Below are positions 28,019-37,064 of a stretch of DNA of 64,000 nt, one piece after another (positions within the stretch are counted from its first letter, which is position 1; every line of letters begins with the position of its first letter). The translations under genes and the position numbers were made by a program. The notes beneath the pieces were generated by a model. That model had not been told where the DNA came from. It did no database searches and saw nothing but the letters and a program-made list of their open reading frames with translations. Origin of the DNA: Magnetovibrio sp. (GTDB lineage Bacteria > Pseudomonadota > Alphaproteobacteria > Rhodospirillales > Magnetovibrionaceae); assembly GCA_026196495.1 (NCBI GenBank), contig JAPHSY010000033.1, forward strand, positions 62,001-126,000. The letters run 5' to 3'.

Positions 28019-29410
28019 TTAAGGGGCAAAATGGCCTTCAGATTCAAGCCATTCTAAAGTTTGATCCAACGCTTTGCCAAAACGAGCCAGCATTTCTTCG
28101 ATTTCAGCAGCCGTAATGATCAAGGGGGGGGAAAACGCCAAGTTATCGACCATGGCCCGTCCAATGACGCCATTTTCTTCTAAGAATTGCACGCATTTGG
28201 GACCAACCCCCAAGGCAGGATCGAAGCTTTCATGGGTATCTTTATTTTTGACCAGCTCAACAGCGCCGACAAGGCCAATACCACGGACTTCACCCACCAA
28301 AGGATGATCAGCAAATGCTTTAAGCCCATTTTGAAGGGCAGGGGAGACCTCTCGTACGTGTGAAACGATGTCACGTTCTTCATAGATTTTCAGGGTTTCG
28401 AGAGCCACGGCAGCAGCCACTGGGTGCCCACCGTAGGTGTAGCCGTGCCCAAATACACCCAGCTTTTCACTTTGCTTCACCATGTCGTCGAAAATCTCAT
28501 CGCTCACCATTACAGCAGAGATTGGCAGATAGGCCGATGATAAGGCCTTAGCCATGGTCATGATGTCAGGTTTCATATCAAAGGTTTGAGAACCCCACAT
28601 GTTACCAGTACGCCCAAAGCCGCAGATTACCTCGTCGGCAACCAACAAGACATCGTATTTTTTCAATACAGTTTGGATTTTTTCGTAGTAAGTGGCGGGG
28701 GGAATAATGACACCACCAGCGCCCATCATGGGTTCGGCAAACATGGCTGCGACGGTATCTGGGCCTGCGTCCAAGATCAGTTGTTCCAGCTCATCGGCTA
28801 ATCGGGTGGCGAAGTCTTCTTCACTTTCACCGTCCTTGGCATAACGGTAGTGATGTGGACAGCCAGCGCGCAGCACGCCAGCAATGGGCAGGTCAAAATC
28901 GTTTTGGCAGGGGGCAAGGCCGGTCAAACTGGCACCGGCAACAGTGACACCGTGATAGGCCTTTTCCCGGGCAATAATTTTTTTCTTTTCTGGTTTGCCG
29001 CGGGCGTTGTTGATGTACCATACCAGCTTTATCGCGGTGTCGACGGCTTCTGAGCCGGAGTTGGCAAAAAAGACTTTGCCCATTTTGACAGGGGCTAAAG
29101 CAAGCAGCTTTTCCGCCAGATCAACCGTGATATCCGGCACTTTGTGGGTGAAAGAATGGTAAAACGGAAGACGTTCCATTGCCTCTGTTGCAGCCTTGAT
29201 GAGTCTCTTTTCACTCCAGCCCAAAGAGGTGCACCACAGCCCTGCCATGCCTTCAATGTATTCGGACCCATCTTCCCCATACACTTTCACGCCTTCGCCC
29301 CTGGAAATGACAACAGGTCCGCGTTCTAGGTGTGCTTTCAAATTGGTGAACGGATGGATCAGGCTTTCAACATCGCGTTCAGCTGTGGAGTTTGACTTGT
29401 GAGATGACAT
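28019..29410 (-). CDS. Class III PLP-dependent aminotransferase (omega-amino acid:pyruvate type)
   Basis: A 463-residue fold-type I aminotransferase. PLP Lys lies in TMAKALSSAYLPIS, the cofactor-binding Asp in LLVADEVICGFGRTG, and the phosphate site in FFANSGSEAVDTAIK. HGYTYGGHPVAAAVAL is typical of the group that includes putrescine-, beta-alanine- and taurine-pyruvate aminotransferases. The exact amino donor cannot be decided from sequence. No substrate transporter or catabolic partner gene adjoins it. It reads in the same direction as hemA, but 185 bases and a separate promoter region lie between them. Confidence 0.92.
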   Translation of the reverse strand: MSSHKSNSTAERDVESLIHPFTNLKAHLERGPVVISRGEGVKVYGEDGSEYIEGMAGLWCTSLGWSEKRLIKAATEAMERLPFYHSFTHKVPDITVDLAEKLLALAPVKMGKVFFANSGSEAVDTAIKLVWYINNARGKPEKKKIIAREKAYHGVTVAGASLTGLAPCQNDFDLPIAGVLRAGCPHHYRYAKDGESEEDFATRLADELEQLILDAGPDTVAAMFAEPMMGAGGVIIPPATYYEKIQTVLKKYDVLLVADEVICGFGRTGNMWGSQTFDMKPDIMTMAKALSSAYLPISAVMVSDEIFDDMVKQSEKLGVFGHGYTYGGHPVAAAVALETLKIYEERDIVSHVREVSPALQNGLKAFADHPLVGEVRGIGLVGAVELVKNKDTHESFDPALGVGPKCVQFLEENGVIGRAMVDNLAFSPPLIITAAEIEEMLARFGKALDQTLEWLESEGHFAP

Positions 29411-29513
29411 GGGAGGCCTTTGGTCTGGTTGCTGTGAAACACCCTTAACCTTGTGTCATATATGGTATTTCTGCAATGAATTTTCACGCAGTTTTAATGT
29501 TCAAATAGTTTTA

Positions 29514-31841
29514 TTAAATATGGCCTTGAGCATCAACAACCAAGCGAGATGCGGGGAAGTTAACGGTCACAGTGGTACCTTGATCAATGTCGCTGTCGAT
29601 AATCAATTCGGCTTGGTGAAGTGCTACGAATGAAGATACCAAGAACAGGCCTAAGCCGCTGCCTTCATGGTTTCGCGAATAGATGTCACTGACTTGTTCA
29701 AATGGCTCCAGGATTTTATCCTGTTTGTCTTTGGGAATGCCATAGCCTGTGTCACGCACAGCAAGCATGATAGAACCGTCAGGTTTTTTAGTGCCAACCA
29801 GGGTGACCTTTCCATCTTGTGGGGTGAATTTAATGGCGTTGGTGAGCAGGTTTATGATGATTTGTTTGATGCGAAGCATATCACCACGTATCAACGGCAA
29901 ATTCTCATCAATCTCTCTGACCAGTTTCAGTTTTGCCATGTGTGCTTGTGGTTGAATCATCTCGATGGTTTCATCACAGAGGTGGGCAATGTCTACCACA
30001 TCCTCGCGAATGGTCATGGTACCGCTTTCGATACGTGACACATCCAAAATGTCATTGATGACTTCAAGCAGATGTTGTCCCGAAGCATGAATGTTGATGC
30101 TGTATTCAACGTAGTTATCATTATCAATAGAGCCAAACATTTGCTCTTTGATAATTTCGGAAAATCCAATGATGGCGTTCAACGGTGTGCGGAGTTCATG
30201 AGACATGTTCGCCAAGAATTGAGTCTTGGCGTGACTTGCCATTTCTGCTTGTTCTTTGGCTAAAATCAAATCGGCCAAAGCTTGTTTGCGATCTGTGATG
30301 TCTTCTTTAACGGCCAGGTAATGGGTTGTTTCACCTAAATCGTTTTTTACCGGGGAAATTGATGCATATTCCCAAAACAGTGTGCCGTCTTTGCGTTTGT
30401 TGTGGAATTCACCATGCCACTCTTTGCCTTGGGATAGGGTTTCCCATAGTGATGAATATTCCTTGGCTGATTTCTCACCAGAGTTCACCAAGTTAGCTCC
30501 TTGGCCAACGGCTTCGTCATAGCTGTAGCCTGTAGCCTCTTCGAACTTTGGATTGACGTAGGTGATAATACCTTTGGTGTTGGTGATCATGACACTGGCA
30601 GGGCTTTGTTCCACAGCCCGTGATAGATTACGCAGTTTTTCCTCTGTGCGTTTGGCATCAGTCATATCCACACGTACACAGGCAGTACCGCCATCAGCCA
30701 TGCGGCTGTCGCTGGACATGATCCAAGTCCCATCGGCCGATTTGACAATATAGGGGCGCCCTAAGCCATGTTCGATTTGATCTTGTTTCGAACCGTTTGC
30801 GTTCATGAATTCTTGGTAGATATTATTGTCCGTACATGCGTTGAAAAAGCTTTCATAGGTCATGCCCTTGTTCAGCGTATTGCCTAAACCTTGATGCAAT
30901 TGACCAAACTTCTGATTCCAAAATGACAGACGTCCATTGGCATCGAAAAATGCAAAACCTTCATTGATACTTTCTACAGCATCACGAAATTGTCTGGAGG
31001 TCATGCGGGCTTGATCATGGGCTTTGCGCAATTGAAATAAGGCAAATGCTAGTCCGGCAAACAAAGCTAGGGACAAGACCAACAGCAAAATTCGAAACTG
31101 GTTAGCAAGCTTGATTCGGTTTAACGAATACTCGATGTGCATATCCATAATTTCATCGAGAATTTGGATGGTGTTCTGATCGGTAAACTTAGCCATGTCT
31201 GCCATTGTTGCTTCACGCGAACTGAGATTGGCACGAACATGCACCAAAACCATATCGACTTTCCCCTGGTTGTCTTCTGTAAAGGGGATTGCTTGAACAA
31301 TTTCAAAAATGCGTTCCAGCGCGTCTTTGTTGGTGGGAGTTGGCGTTAAGTTATTGACCAGTAGTGCTGTGATTAAGCGTTGCAAAACCATAGAACCAAA
31401 ATCAGTACGGTGTTGGGTAATGCGGGTAACTTCAAGGGGCAGGTAGTTTACGGTGTTGCGCACAATAGCCATGCGCGATTTGATGCTTTCCACCAATTCA
31501 AACTTGGTCAACATCAACGATTGTAGCGTGTTTAGACGCTTATCAATTTCAGGGCCGATCAAGCCATACAAACCGGTATCAGGATTATGCAGACGTTCAC
31601 TGATGACTTGTATTTCTGAAATGGTTCGAACAATAGTGTCGTAATTTGAAATTTGAAGTGATGCAGCTTTGAGTGTTTCTTCACTCAGTTGTGTGTCGAG
31701 CTGTTTGAGGCTCAAGATGTCATGTGCAGTCGAGTTTTGTCGGTCCAAATCCATATGGCGTGTTTGAAAGTAAAACACGACCACCAGCAAGGCCGTTGCG
31801 GCCAGCAATATAAATGGAAGAGGGCGTGACGCTTTGGTCAT
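29514..31841 (-). CDS. Membrane sensor histidine kinase with DAHL-type periplasmic domain and two PAS domains
   Basis: A 775-residue hybrid-free sensor kinase. There is an N-terminal membrane helix (about 8-26), an all-helical periplasmic region of about 230 residues resembling the DAHL sensor domain, and a second membrane helix (about 258-280). PAS-1 is at about 290-400 (AVESINEGFAFFDANG) and PAS-2 with PAC at about 405-530 (EATGYSYDEAVGQ). HisKA contains NMSHELRTPLNAIIGF, followed by HATPase_c with an N-box, DTGYGIPKDKQ and GSGLGLFL. The ATG overlaps the stop of the MauG-type peroxidase gene by four bases, so the two are co-translated. This suggests that the kinase monitors something linked to the periplasmic haem protein. 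No response regulator is next to it. Confidence 0.93.
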   Translation of the reverse strand: MTKASRPLPFILLAATALLVVVFYFQTRHMDLDRQNSTAHDILSLKQLDTQLSEETLKAASLQISNYDTIVRTISEIQVISERLHNPDTGLYGLIGPEIDKRLNTLQSLMLTKFELVESIKSRMAIVRNTVNYLPLEVTRITQHRTDFGSMVLQRLITALLVNNLTPTPTNKDALERIFEIVQAIPFTEDNQGKVDMVLVHVRANLSSREATMADMAKFTDQNTIQILDEIMDMHIEYSLNRIKLANQFRILLLVLSLALFAGLAFALFQLRKAHDQARMTSRQFRDAVESINEGFAFFDANGRLSFWNQKFGQLHQGLGNTLNKGMTYESFFNACTDNNIYQEFMNANGSKQDQIEHGLGRPYIVKSADGTWIMSSDSRMADGGTACVRVDMTDAKRTEEKLRNLSRAVEQSPASVMITNTKGIITYVNPKFEEATGYSYDEAVGQGANLVNSGEKSAKEYSSLWETLSQGKEWHGEFHNKRKDGTLFWEYASISPVKNDLGETTHYLAVKEDITDRKQALADLILAKEQAEMASHAKTQFLANMSHELRTPLNAIIGFSEIIKEQMFGSIDNDNYVEYSINIHASGQHLLEVINDILDVSRIESGTMTIREDVVDIAHLCDETIEMIQPQAHMAKLKLVREIDENLPLIRGDMLRIKQIIINLLTNAIKFTPQDGKVTLVGTKKPDGSIMLAVRDTGYGIPKDKQDKILEPFEQVSDIYSRNHEGSGLGLFLVSSFVALHQAELIIDSDIDQGTTVTVNFPASRLVVDAQGHI

Positions 31842-32857
31842 CGTGGATCAAATCTCTTGTAATCGCCAGCGAGCGAATTGAGGAATGCAACGATAGCATT
31901 GATGTCTGCTTCCGGCATGTTACGCCCCAATTGATACTTGGCCATATTGCGAACGGCATCTTCCAACGTTTCGGCCGAACCATCGTGGAAGTACGGTGCG
32001 GTATGGGCAACAACTCGTAGGCTGGGGACTTTAAAGACATGACGATCAGATTCACGCCCCGTGATTTTATATCGTCCCAAATCTTGGTCTTTTACATCGC
32101 CGCGGTCTTTAAAGTAATCCCCCATAATACCCATAGTCTGGTACATGTTGCCACCGACATTCACCCCTTGGTGACATGAAATACAGCCATATGTGGAGAA
32201 TAACTCATAGCCTTTTGCGGCTTCTACACTAATTGCCGTTTTGTCGCCCTGAAGATAGCGGTCAAACGGTGCGTCAATGGTCACCAGTGTGCGTTCAAAA
32301 GTCGCGATGGCATCTACAATATTATTTCCAGTAACACCATCAGTGTATATGTCTGAGAACATGCGCACAATGCGCTCATCTTTTTTGAGTTTTGCGACAA
32401 CATCAGGCCAGTTAGAACCCATCTCCGACGGGTTGTGCACGGGGCCTGCCGCTTGCTCTTCTAGGCTTTCGGCGCGACCATCCCAAAATTGTTTGAAATT
32501 GTATGCGCTATTGAACACCGTTGGTGTGTTGATGGTCCCTTCGGCACCGCCAATACCAACGGCTTTTTGACGACCATCGACGCCACCATTGTTTAGGTCG
32601 TGACAGGTCGCACAGCTGATCGTGTCATCTGCGGATAATCGCGCGTCATGGAACATTTCTTCGCCAAGTTGGACCTTGCGCAGATCAATGTCACTTGATG
32701 CATTGGGTAAGGGTGATAAGGCCGAGCCACGCCAAATACTATCTGCTGCTTGCGCAGGGTTACCCCAGACAAGCACTGCAGATACCATTGTTATCGCGAT
32801 CACGGCCCATGACTGACTACGTTCCAAAAGAGCGGTCCCCCCGGATGCTCTTTCCAT
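31838..32857 (-). CDS. Di-haem cytochrome c peroxidase / MauG family protein
   Basis: An exported di-haem c protein with two CxxCH motifs: CATCH (about residue 78 of the chosen frame, in DTISCATCHDLNN) and CISCH (in YGCISCHQGVN). VPSLRVVAHTAPYFHDGSAETLEDAV near the end is characteristic of the CcpA/MauG family. Members reduce peroxide or catalyse haem-based oxidations in the periplasm. A hydrophobic signal segment ends at NPAQAADS. Start choice is uncertain: ATG 32857 is used, but it lacks a ribosome-binding site. A TTG a little downstream, behind a GGGGGG run, or an upstream start to 33013, are alternatives. It overlaps the downstream sensor kinase gene by four bases. Confidence 0.9.
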   Translation of the reverse strand: MERASGGTALLERSQSWAVIAITMVSAVLVWGNPAQAADSIWRGSALSPLPNASSDIDLRKVQLGEEMFHDARLSADDTISCATCHDLNNGGVDGRQKAVGIGGAEGTINTPTVFNSAYNFKQFWDGRAESLEEQAAGPVHNPSEMGSNWPDVVAKLKKDERIVRMFSDIYTDGVTGNNIVDAIATFERTLVTIDAPFDRYLQGDKTAISVEAAKGYELFSTYGCISCHQGVNVGGNMYQTMGIMGDYFKDRGDVKDQDLGRYKITGRESDRHVFKVPSLRVVAHTAPYFHDGSAETLEDAVRNMAKYQLGRNMPEADINAIVAFLNSLAGDYKRFDPR

Positions 32858-33093
32858 TTGGAACGGTAGCCGGATATGGCTATTACGTTTCAACGGTGTC
32901 CTCAAGTACAATCCAAATGTGTGTGCAGGGTCCTTTGTAATTCTGTTCAGCACAAAAAACCATACCAAAAGTAGGTTTAGTTGCACTGCACTAGAACAAA
33001 TAACCAAATACACCGCCCGTTAGGATTGGAGAGGTGTTTGTTATTGTTCTCAAACGGACTGTAACAAACCATAATAGCTTGTAGAGAGAGCGT

Positions 33094-33771
33094 TTAGTCG
33101 GCTGTTTTTCCACCATGAGCCACAGACCAAGCTACAGGGTCTGCCAAGAAGTCTTTGACCCCTTGAATGGCTTCGGGGGCAAATGCTTGGCGTTCTTCGG
33201 CAACTTCCAAGACATCTTGCCATGTTGCGAGGTAGTGCATGGTGATGCCTTCTTTTTCCAAGGTGTCCAAGGCTCCTGGAAAGGCACCGTAGAAAAATAC
33301 CACAAAAACGTCAGATACCGTGGCATTGGCATTTCGGAGTGCATTGATAAAATTGATTTTCGAGCCGCCATCGGTGGCGAGGTCTTCAACCAACAAAACG
33401 TGGCTGCCTTCGGGCATGTAGCCTTCGATTTGGGCATTGCGGCCAAAACCTTTGGGTTGTTTGCGCACATAGAGCATGGATTTACCGGTTTGCTGCGCAA
33501 TCCAAGCTGAATAGGGGATACCGGCCGTTTCACCACCCGCAACGGCGTCCACCTTTGCCAAATCGCTGTCGCGTTCCAGCGTTTCAACCGCCAGTTCCAT
33601 CATCCGGGTGCGTTCAGCAGGGAACGAGATCAGTTTGCGGCAATCAATATAGACTGGGCTGGCCCAGCCTGCAGTTAGGACATAGGGTTCTTCAGGGCGG
33701 AAATTAACGGCCTCAATGTCCAAAAGGATCTTGGCAGCTTCCAAACCAGCAGGATTGCGCTTTACGCTCAC
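33094..33771 (-). CDS. pyrE: Orotate phosphoribosyltransferase
   Basis: Cytoplasmic pyrimidine synthesis enzyme that converts orotate and PRPP to orotidine 5'-phosphate. 225 residues. The PRPP-binding motif VLLVEDLATDGGSK (about residue 125) and the RKQPKGFG loop region are diagnostic, and the YIDCRKLISFP segment near residue 40 fits the longer PyrE type common in alphaproteobacteria. It is followed by no related pyr gene, as in many proteobacteria where the pyr genes are scattered. An imperfect hairpin lies downstream, near 33000-33046. Confidence 0.96.
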   Translation of the reverse strand: MSVKRNPAGLEAAKILLDIEAVNFRPEEPYVLTAGWASPVYIDCRKLISFPAERTRMMELAVETLERDSDLAKVDAVAGGETAGIPYSAWIAQQTGKSMLYVRKQPKGFGRNAQIEGYMPEGSHVLLVEDLATDGGSKINFINALRNANATVSDVFVVFFYGAFPGALDTLEKEGITMHYLATWQDVLEVAEERQAFAPEAIQGVKDFLADPVAWSVAHGGKTAD

Positions 33772-33851
33772 GATATCGTCTCCAACTTTGTCAGTGCATG
33801 TTTCGCGCGTTTATGGCTGCGCGCCCACCGCTTGTAAAGGGGCAGGTCAAA

Positions 33852-34208
33852 TTAGTGAATTTTGTGAGAATGGCTAACGTAGCCTTCGTGGGTGAGTTTG
33901 TTGAAATAGTCGATGACATCAGGGTGGTCGATGGGGCCGCCCTCATAGTCTGGTTCCAAATTTTGTTCGGATACATAGGCACGATTAGCCGTTCCGTCGA
34001 CCAAAACGTGGTACCAAGGCTGAGAATCGTTTGCTTGGACCTTTGGCTTGGTATCTTGAGCCTTCATTTCTGCACCGATGCGAAACTGAGGGTCAACATC
34101 GACAATAACGCCACGGTAATCAAACAAAGTGTGGTGAATCAGCTGCCCCACCGCGTATTTTGCGCGGTCACGCTTATTCTGGTTTTGTTTGAACGGGGGG
34201 TGGGGCAC
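33852..34208 (-). CDS. hspQ: Heat shock protein HspQ
   Basis: HspQ/YccV family protein of 118 residues. In enterobacteria it binds hemimethylated DNA and acts as a specificity factor or substrate for the Lon protease. Diagnostic segments are KYAVGQLIHHTLFDYRGVIVDVDP near the N-terminus, QPWYHVLVDG in the middle and YVSEQNLEPD after it. The start is GTG 34208, with ATGGAGAAC just upstream. No ATG is available in frame without losing conserved residues. It sits 80 bases upstream of pyrE on the same strand. Confidence 0.95.
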   Translation of the reverse strand: MPHPPFKQNQNKRDRAKYAVGQLIHHTLFDYRGVIVDVDPQFRIGAEMKAQDTKPKVQANDSQPWYHVLVDGTANRAYVSEQNLEPDYEGGPIDHPDVIDYFNKLTHEGYVSHSHKIH

Positions 34209-34349
34209 CGTTGTTCTCCATTTGGGGTGTTGTTGTTTTCTTAACCCTAAGCTTCCCGCGAAATGGCTAAATGGTCAACCATGGCGTTTGAGAATTATAT
34301 ACATCTGATATACTGAATAAAATTAGTTCCCCAAGGTATGTGAGACCAT

Positions 34350-36056
34350 ATGATGGAACCTCAACGAAATGAACATCCTCACCACCTAGTGCACAGGGCC
34401 ACTGGCGGACGTTTTATTGCCGAGGCACTGGTCGCGCATGGGGTGGATACGGCGTTTTGTGTGCCTGGGGAAAGCTATCTGGAAGTCTTAGATGCCCTAT
34501 ATGATTATCAAGACACCATCAATGTGGTGACCTGTCGCCATGAAAATGGCGCGTCATTTATGGCCGAAGCTTATGGCAAGCTAACCGGGCGTGTGGGAGT
34601 TTGTATGGTCACACGTGGACCGGGGGCTTGTAATGCGTCCATAGGCGTTCATACAGCCTTTCAGGATTCGTCCCCGATGGTTTTATTGGTGGGGCATGTT
34701 CGTCGTGAAGATATTGGCCGTGAAGCATTTCAAGAAGTCGATTTCGAACAGATGTTTGCGCCGCTGGCTAAGGCTGTGCGGATGATTAAGGAGGCCAGCA
34801 CGGCTGCCGCTGATGTTGCCTGGGCTTTTGATACAGCCCTATCAGGACGTCAGGGCCCTGTGGTTTTGGTCATGCCTGAAGATATGTTACGCGAATCTGC
34901 TGAAGCTGCCGTGCCTGTTCCTATGCCACAACCCCACGCAAAAATGGATGCAGGGGATTTGGAACGTATCCATCGCCGTTTGATGGATGCAAAACAACCC
35001 ATGGTGATATTAGGGGGGAGCCGCTGGACGGAAAAAGCACGTGCCGATATCCTCAAGTTTGCGGAGAACATGGATCTGCCTGTGTGCTGTTCCATGCGAC
35101 GCTTAGATATTTTTGATAATACTCACCCATGTTTTGTGGGTGAAATGGGGATTGCGCCCAATCCTCATTTGGTGGAACGCATCAAAAAATGTGATCTTTT
35201 ATTGGTGATAGGTGCAAGAATTGGGGAGATGACCAGCCAGGGTTACACCTTGTTGGATTCGGAAAGTTCACAACACAAACTGGTTCATATCCATACTGAT
35301 CCTGGTGAATTGGGCCGCGTGTTTCCAACGGCGATTGGTGTTTCATGTACGCCTGAAACTTTTTCTGAAGCTGCCGTGAAACTGTCTCGTGCTCCGGATC
35401 GTTGGGCCGGGTGGCGTGCTCATGCACGTGCTGATTATGATGCTTGGCGTCGTCCCGATCCCGTTCCGGGACCTTTGGATTTGGGGCATGCCATGATGAA
35501 GCTTGATGAGGTCTTACCAGATGACGCCATTATCAGTGTTGATGCAGGGAACTATACGGGCTGGGCTCAACGATTTCTGACCTATGGGGGGAAACGTCGC
35601 TTCATTGGCCCGACCAACGGTGCTATGGGGTATGGCGTTCCCGGCGGTGTTGGGGCCGGGGCGGTATTTCCAGACCGACAAGTCATTGTGTTTGTCGGTG
35701 ATGGTGGCTTTGGCATGACCGGCCAAGAAATCGCCACGGCTGTTCAACAAAAACAACGCTTGGTTATTTTGGTTATGAACAACGGGATATACGGCACCAT
35801 TCGCATGCATCAAGAACGTGAATACCCAGAACGCACCATTGCGACACATCTGCACAATCCTGATTATGCGGTGTTGGCTCGGGCCAATGGTGCGTATGGG
35901 GATGTGGTAGAGACCACAGCGCAATTTTTACCGGCTTTGGAAAGCGCATTGGCGGCAGACGGTGTCGCCGTGCTTGACGTGCGCTACGATGCCAATATCA
36001 TCACCACCCGCACCACCTTGGACGCTATTCGTAAAGCGGCCAAACACTCCAGCTAA
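34350..36056 (+). CDS. Thiamine diphosphate-dependent enzyme, acetolactate synthase-like
   Basis: A 568-residue ThDP enzyme of the acetolactate synthase/pyruvate oxidase superfamily. The PYR domain (about 15-185) holds the catalytic Glu in CRHENGASFMAEAYGKLTG. A central FAD/CoA-like domain (about 205-335) and the PP domain (about 375-550) follow, the last with the ThDP-Mg motif VGDGGFGM...VMNN. There is no small regulatory subunit gene nearby and the central FAD-contact region is not clearly conserved, so true IlvB function is doubtful. An uncharacterised lyase or decarboxylase is more likely. It is directly followed by an ELM1-like gene, 15 bases on, an association that recurs in alphaproteobacteria. 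Confidence 0.9.
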   Translation: MMEPQRNEHPHHLVHRATGGRFIAEALVAHGVDTAFCVPGESYLEVLDALYDYQDTINVVTCRHENGASFMAEAYGKLTGRVGVCMVTRGPGACNASIGVHTAFQDSSPMVLLVGHVRREDIGREAFQEVDFEQMFAPLAKAVRMIKEASTAAADVAWAFDTALSGRQGPVVLVMPEDMLRESAEAAVPVPMPQPHAKMDAGDLERIHRRLMDAKQPMVILGGSRWTEKARADILKFAENMDLPVCCSMRRLDIFDNTHPCFVGEMGIAPNPHLVERIKKCDLLLVIGARIGEMTSQGYTLLDSESSQHKLVHIHTDPGELGRVFPTAIGVSCTPETFSEAAVKLSRAPDRWAGWRAHARADYDAWRRPDPVPGPLDLGHAMMKLDEVLPDDAIISVDAGNYTGWAQRFLTYGGKRRFIGPTNGAMGYGVPGGVGAGAVFPDRQVIVFVGDGGFGMTGQEIATAVQQKQRLVILVMNNGIYGTIRMHQEREYPERTIATHLHNPDYAVLARANGAYGDVVETTAQFLPALESALAADGVAVLDVRYDANIITTRTTLDAIRKAAKHSS

Positions 36057-36071
36057 GGGAATATCGAGCTT

Positions 36072-37061
36072 ATGGGCTTTGAAGGCGATCATGCACGCGT
36101 CTGGCTTTTGATTGACGACCGCGCGGGAAACCGCTCACAGGTTTTGGGCGTGGCCCGGGCATTGGGCTTGCCGTTTGAAATCAAAGACATTGAATACACT
36201 GCCGCCGCCGCATTGCCCAATTACATGTTGATGGCGTCGTTTTCGATGCTCAGTCGGTCATGCCGGGTGAACCTTGCGGCTCCCTGGCCAGATATTGTCA
36301 TTGCTGCAGGGCGACGCACCGCCCCGGTGGCGCGCAAGATCAAAGAGCTATCTGGTGGAAAAGCGTTTCTGGTTCAAATTATGCACCCGGGATCCAGTGG
36401 AGAAGATGATTTTTCGCTCATCGCAGTGCCGCGCCATGATGGTATGGGGGAGGCTGAAAACCGCTTCACCATGACAGGAGCCCCCCACGGTGTAACACCG
36501 GAAAGCTTGATGGAAGCTCATCAAATGTGGGCTGGTAAGTTTGATCACTTGCCCAAGCCGCATGTCGCACTGATTGTTGGTGGTGATACCAAACGCAAGA
36601 AATTCACCCCGGATATGGCGCGAGAATTGGGTGAGCGTACAGCCAAACTGGTCCGCGAAGCAGATGGATCGGTATTGGTGACCACATCCAGGCGTTCATC
36701 TCCACAAGCAACGTCGGCCTTGATGGAAGCCTTAGGCGGTGTTCCTTCTACTGTATTCCAGTGGGGGGATGAAGGCGATAATCCGTACATGGGGTATTTA
36801 TCAGAAGCTGATCACATCATCGTGACGGGTGATAGCGTTTCCATGTGTTCCGAAGCATCAGCGACCGATAAACCGGTTTATATCTTTGCCCCGCGTAAAC
36901 TGACAGCACACAAGCATGGAAAGTTTCACAAAGATCTTTATGCAAAGGGCTATGCCCGGCCCTTGGAAACGGCTGAGCAATTGGAAGACTGGACCCACAA
37001 GCCGCTCAATGCGGCATGGGAAGTGGCTGGCGAGCTGCGCAAACGCCTTAATTTGGACTGA
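36072..37061 (+). CDS. ELM1-like (DUF1022) protein
   Basis: A 329-residue protein of the family named for the plant mitochondrial-fission factor ELM1. The family has a nucleotide-sugar glycosyltransferase-like (GT-B) fold: WLLIDDRAGNRSQVLGVARALG near the start, DIVIAAGRRTAPVARKIK, then ALIVGGDTKRKKFTP and IVTGDSVSMCSEASATDKPVYIF near the end. The last segment resembles the donor-binding region of glycosyltransferases such as LpxB/MurG. The bacterial function is not established as far as I know. It is probably an operon partner of the ThDP enzyme upstream. Confidence 0.9.
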   Translation: MGFEGDHARVWLLIDDRAGNRSQVLGVARALGLPFEIKDIEYTAAAALPNYMLMASFSMLSRSCRVNLAAPWPDIVIAAGRRTAPVARKIKELSGGKAFLVQIMHPGSSGEDDFSLIAVPRHDGMGEAENRFTMTGAPHGVTPESLMEAHQMWAGKFDHLPKPHVALIVGGDTKRKKFTPDMARELGERTAKLVREADGSVLVTTSRRSSPQATSALMEALGGVPSTVFQWGDEGDNPYMGYLSEADHIIVTGDSVSMCSEASATDKPVYIFAPRKLTAHKHGKFHKDLYAKGYARPLETAEQLEDWTHKPLNAAWEVAGELRKRLNLD

Positions 37062-37064
37062 TAC

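Noticed and set aside
32998-33046. Terminator after pyrE
   Set aside because: An imperfect hairpin is present but has no clear T-run and several mismatches, so it was not listed.
34350-36056. True biosynthetic acetolactate synthase (ilvB)
   Set aside because: No ilvH/ilvC neighbour and the partner is an ELM1-like gene; called ThDP enzyme only.
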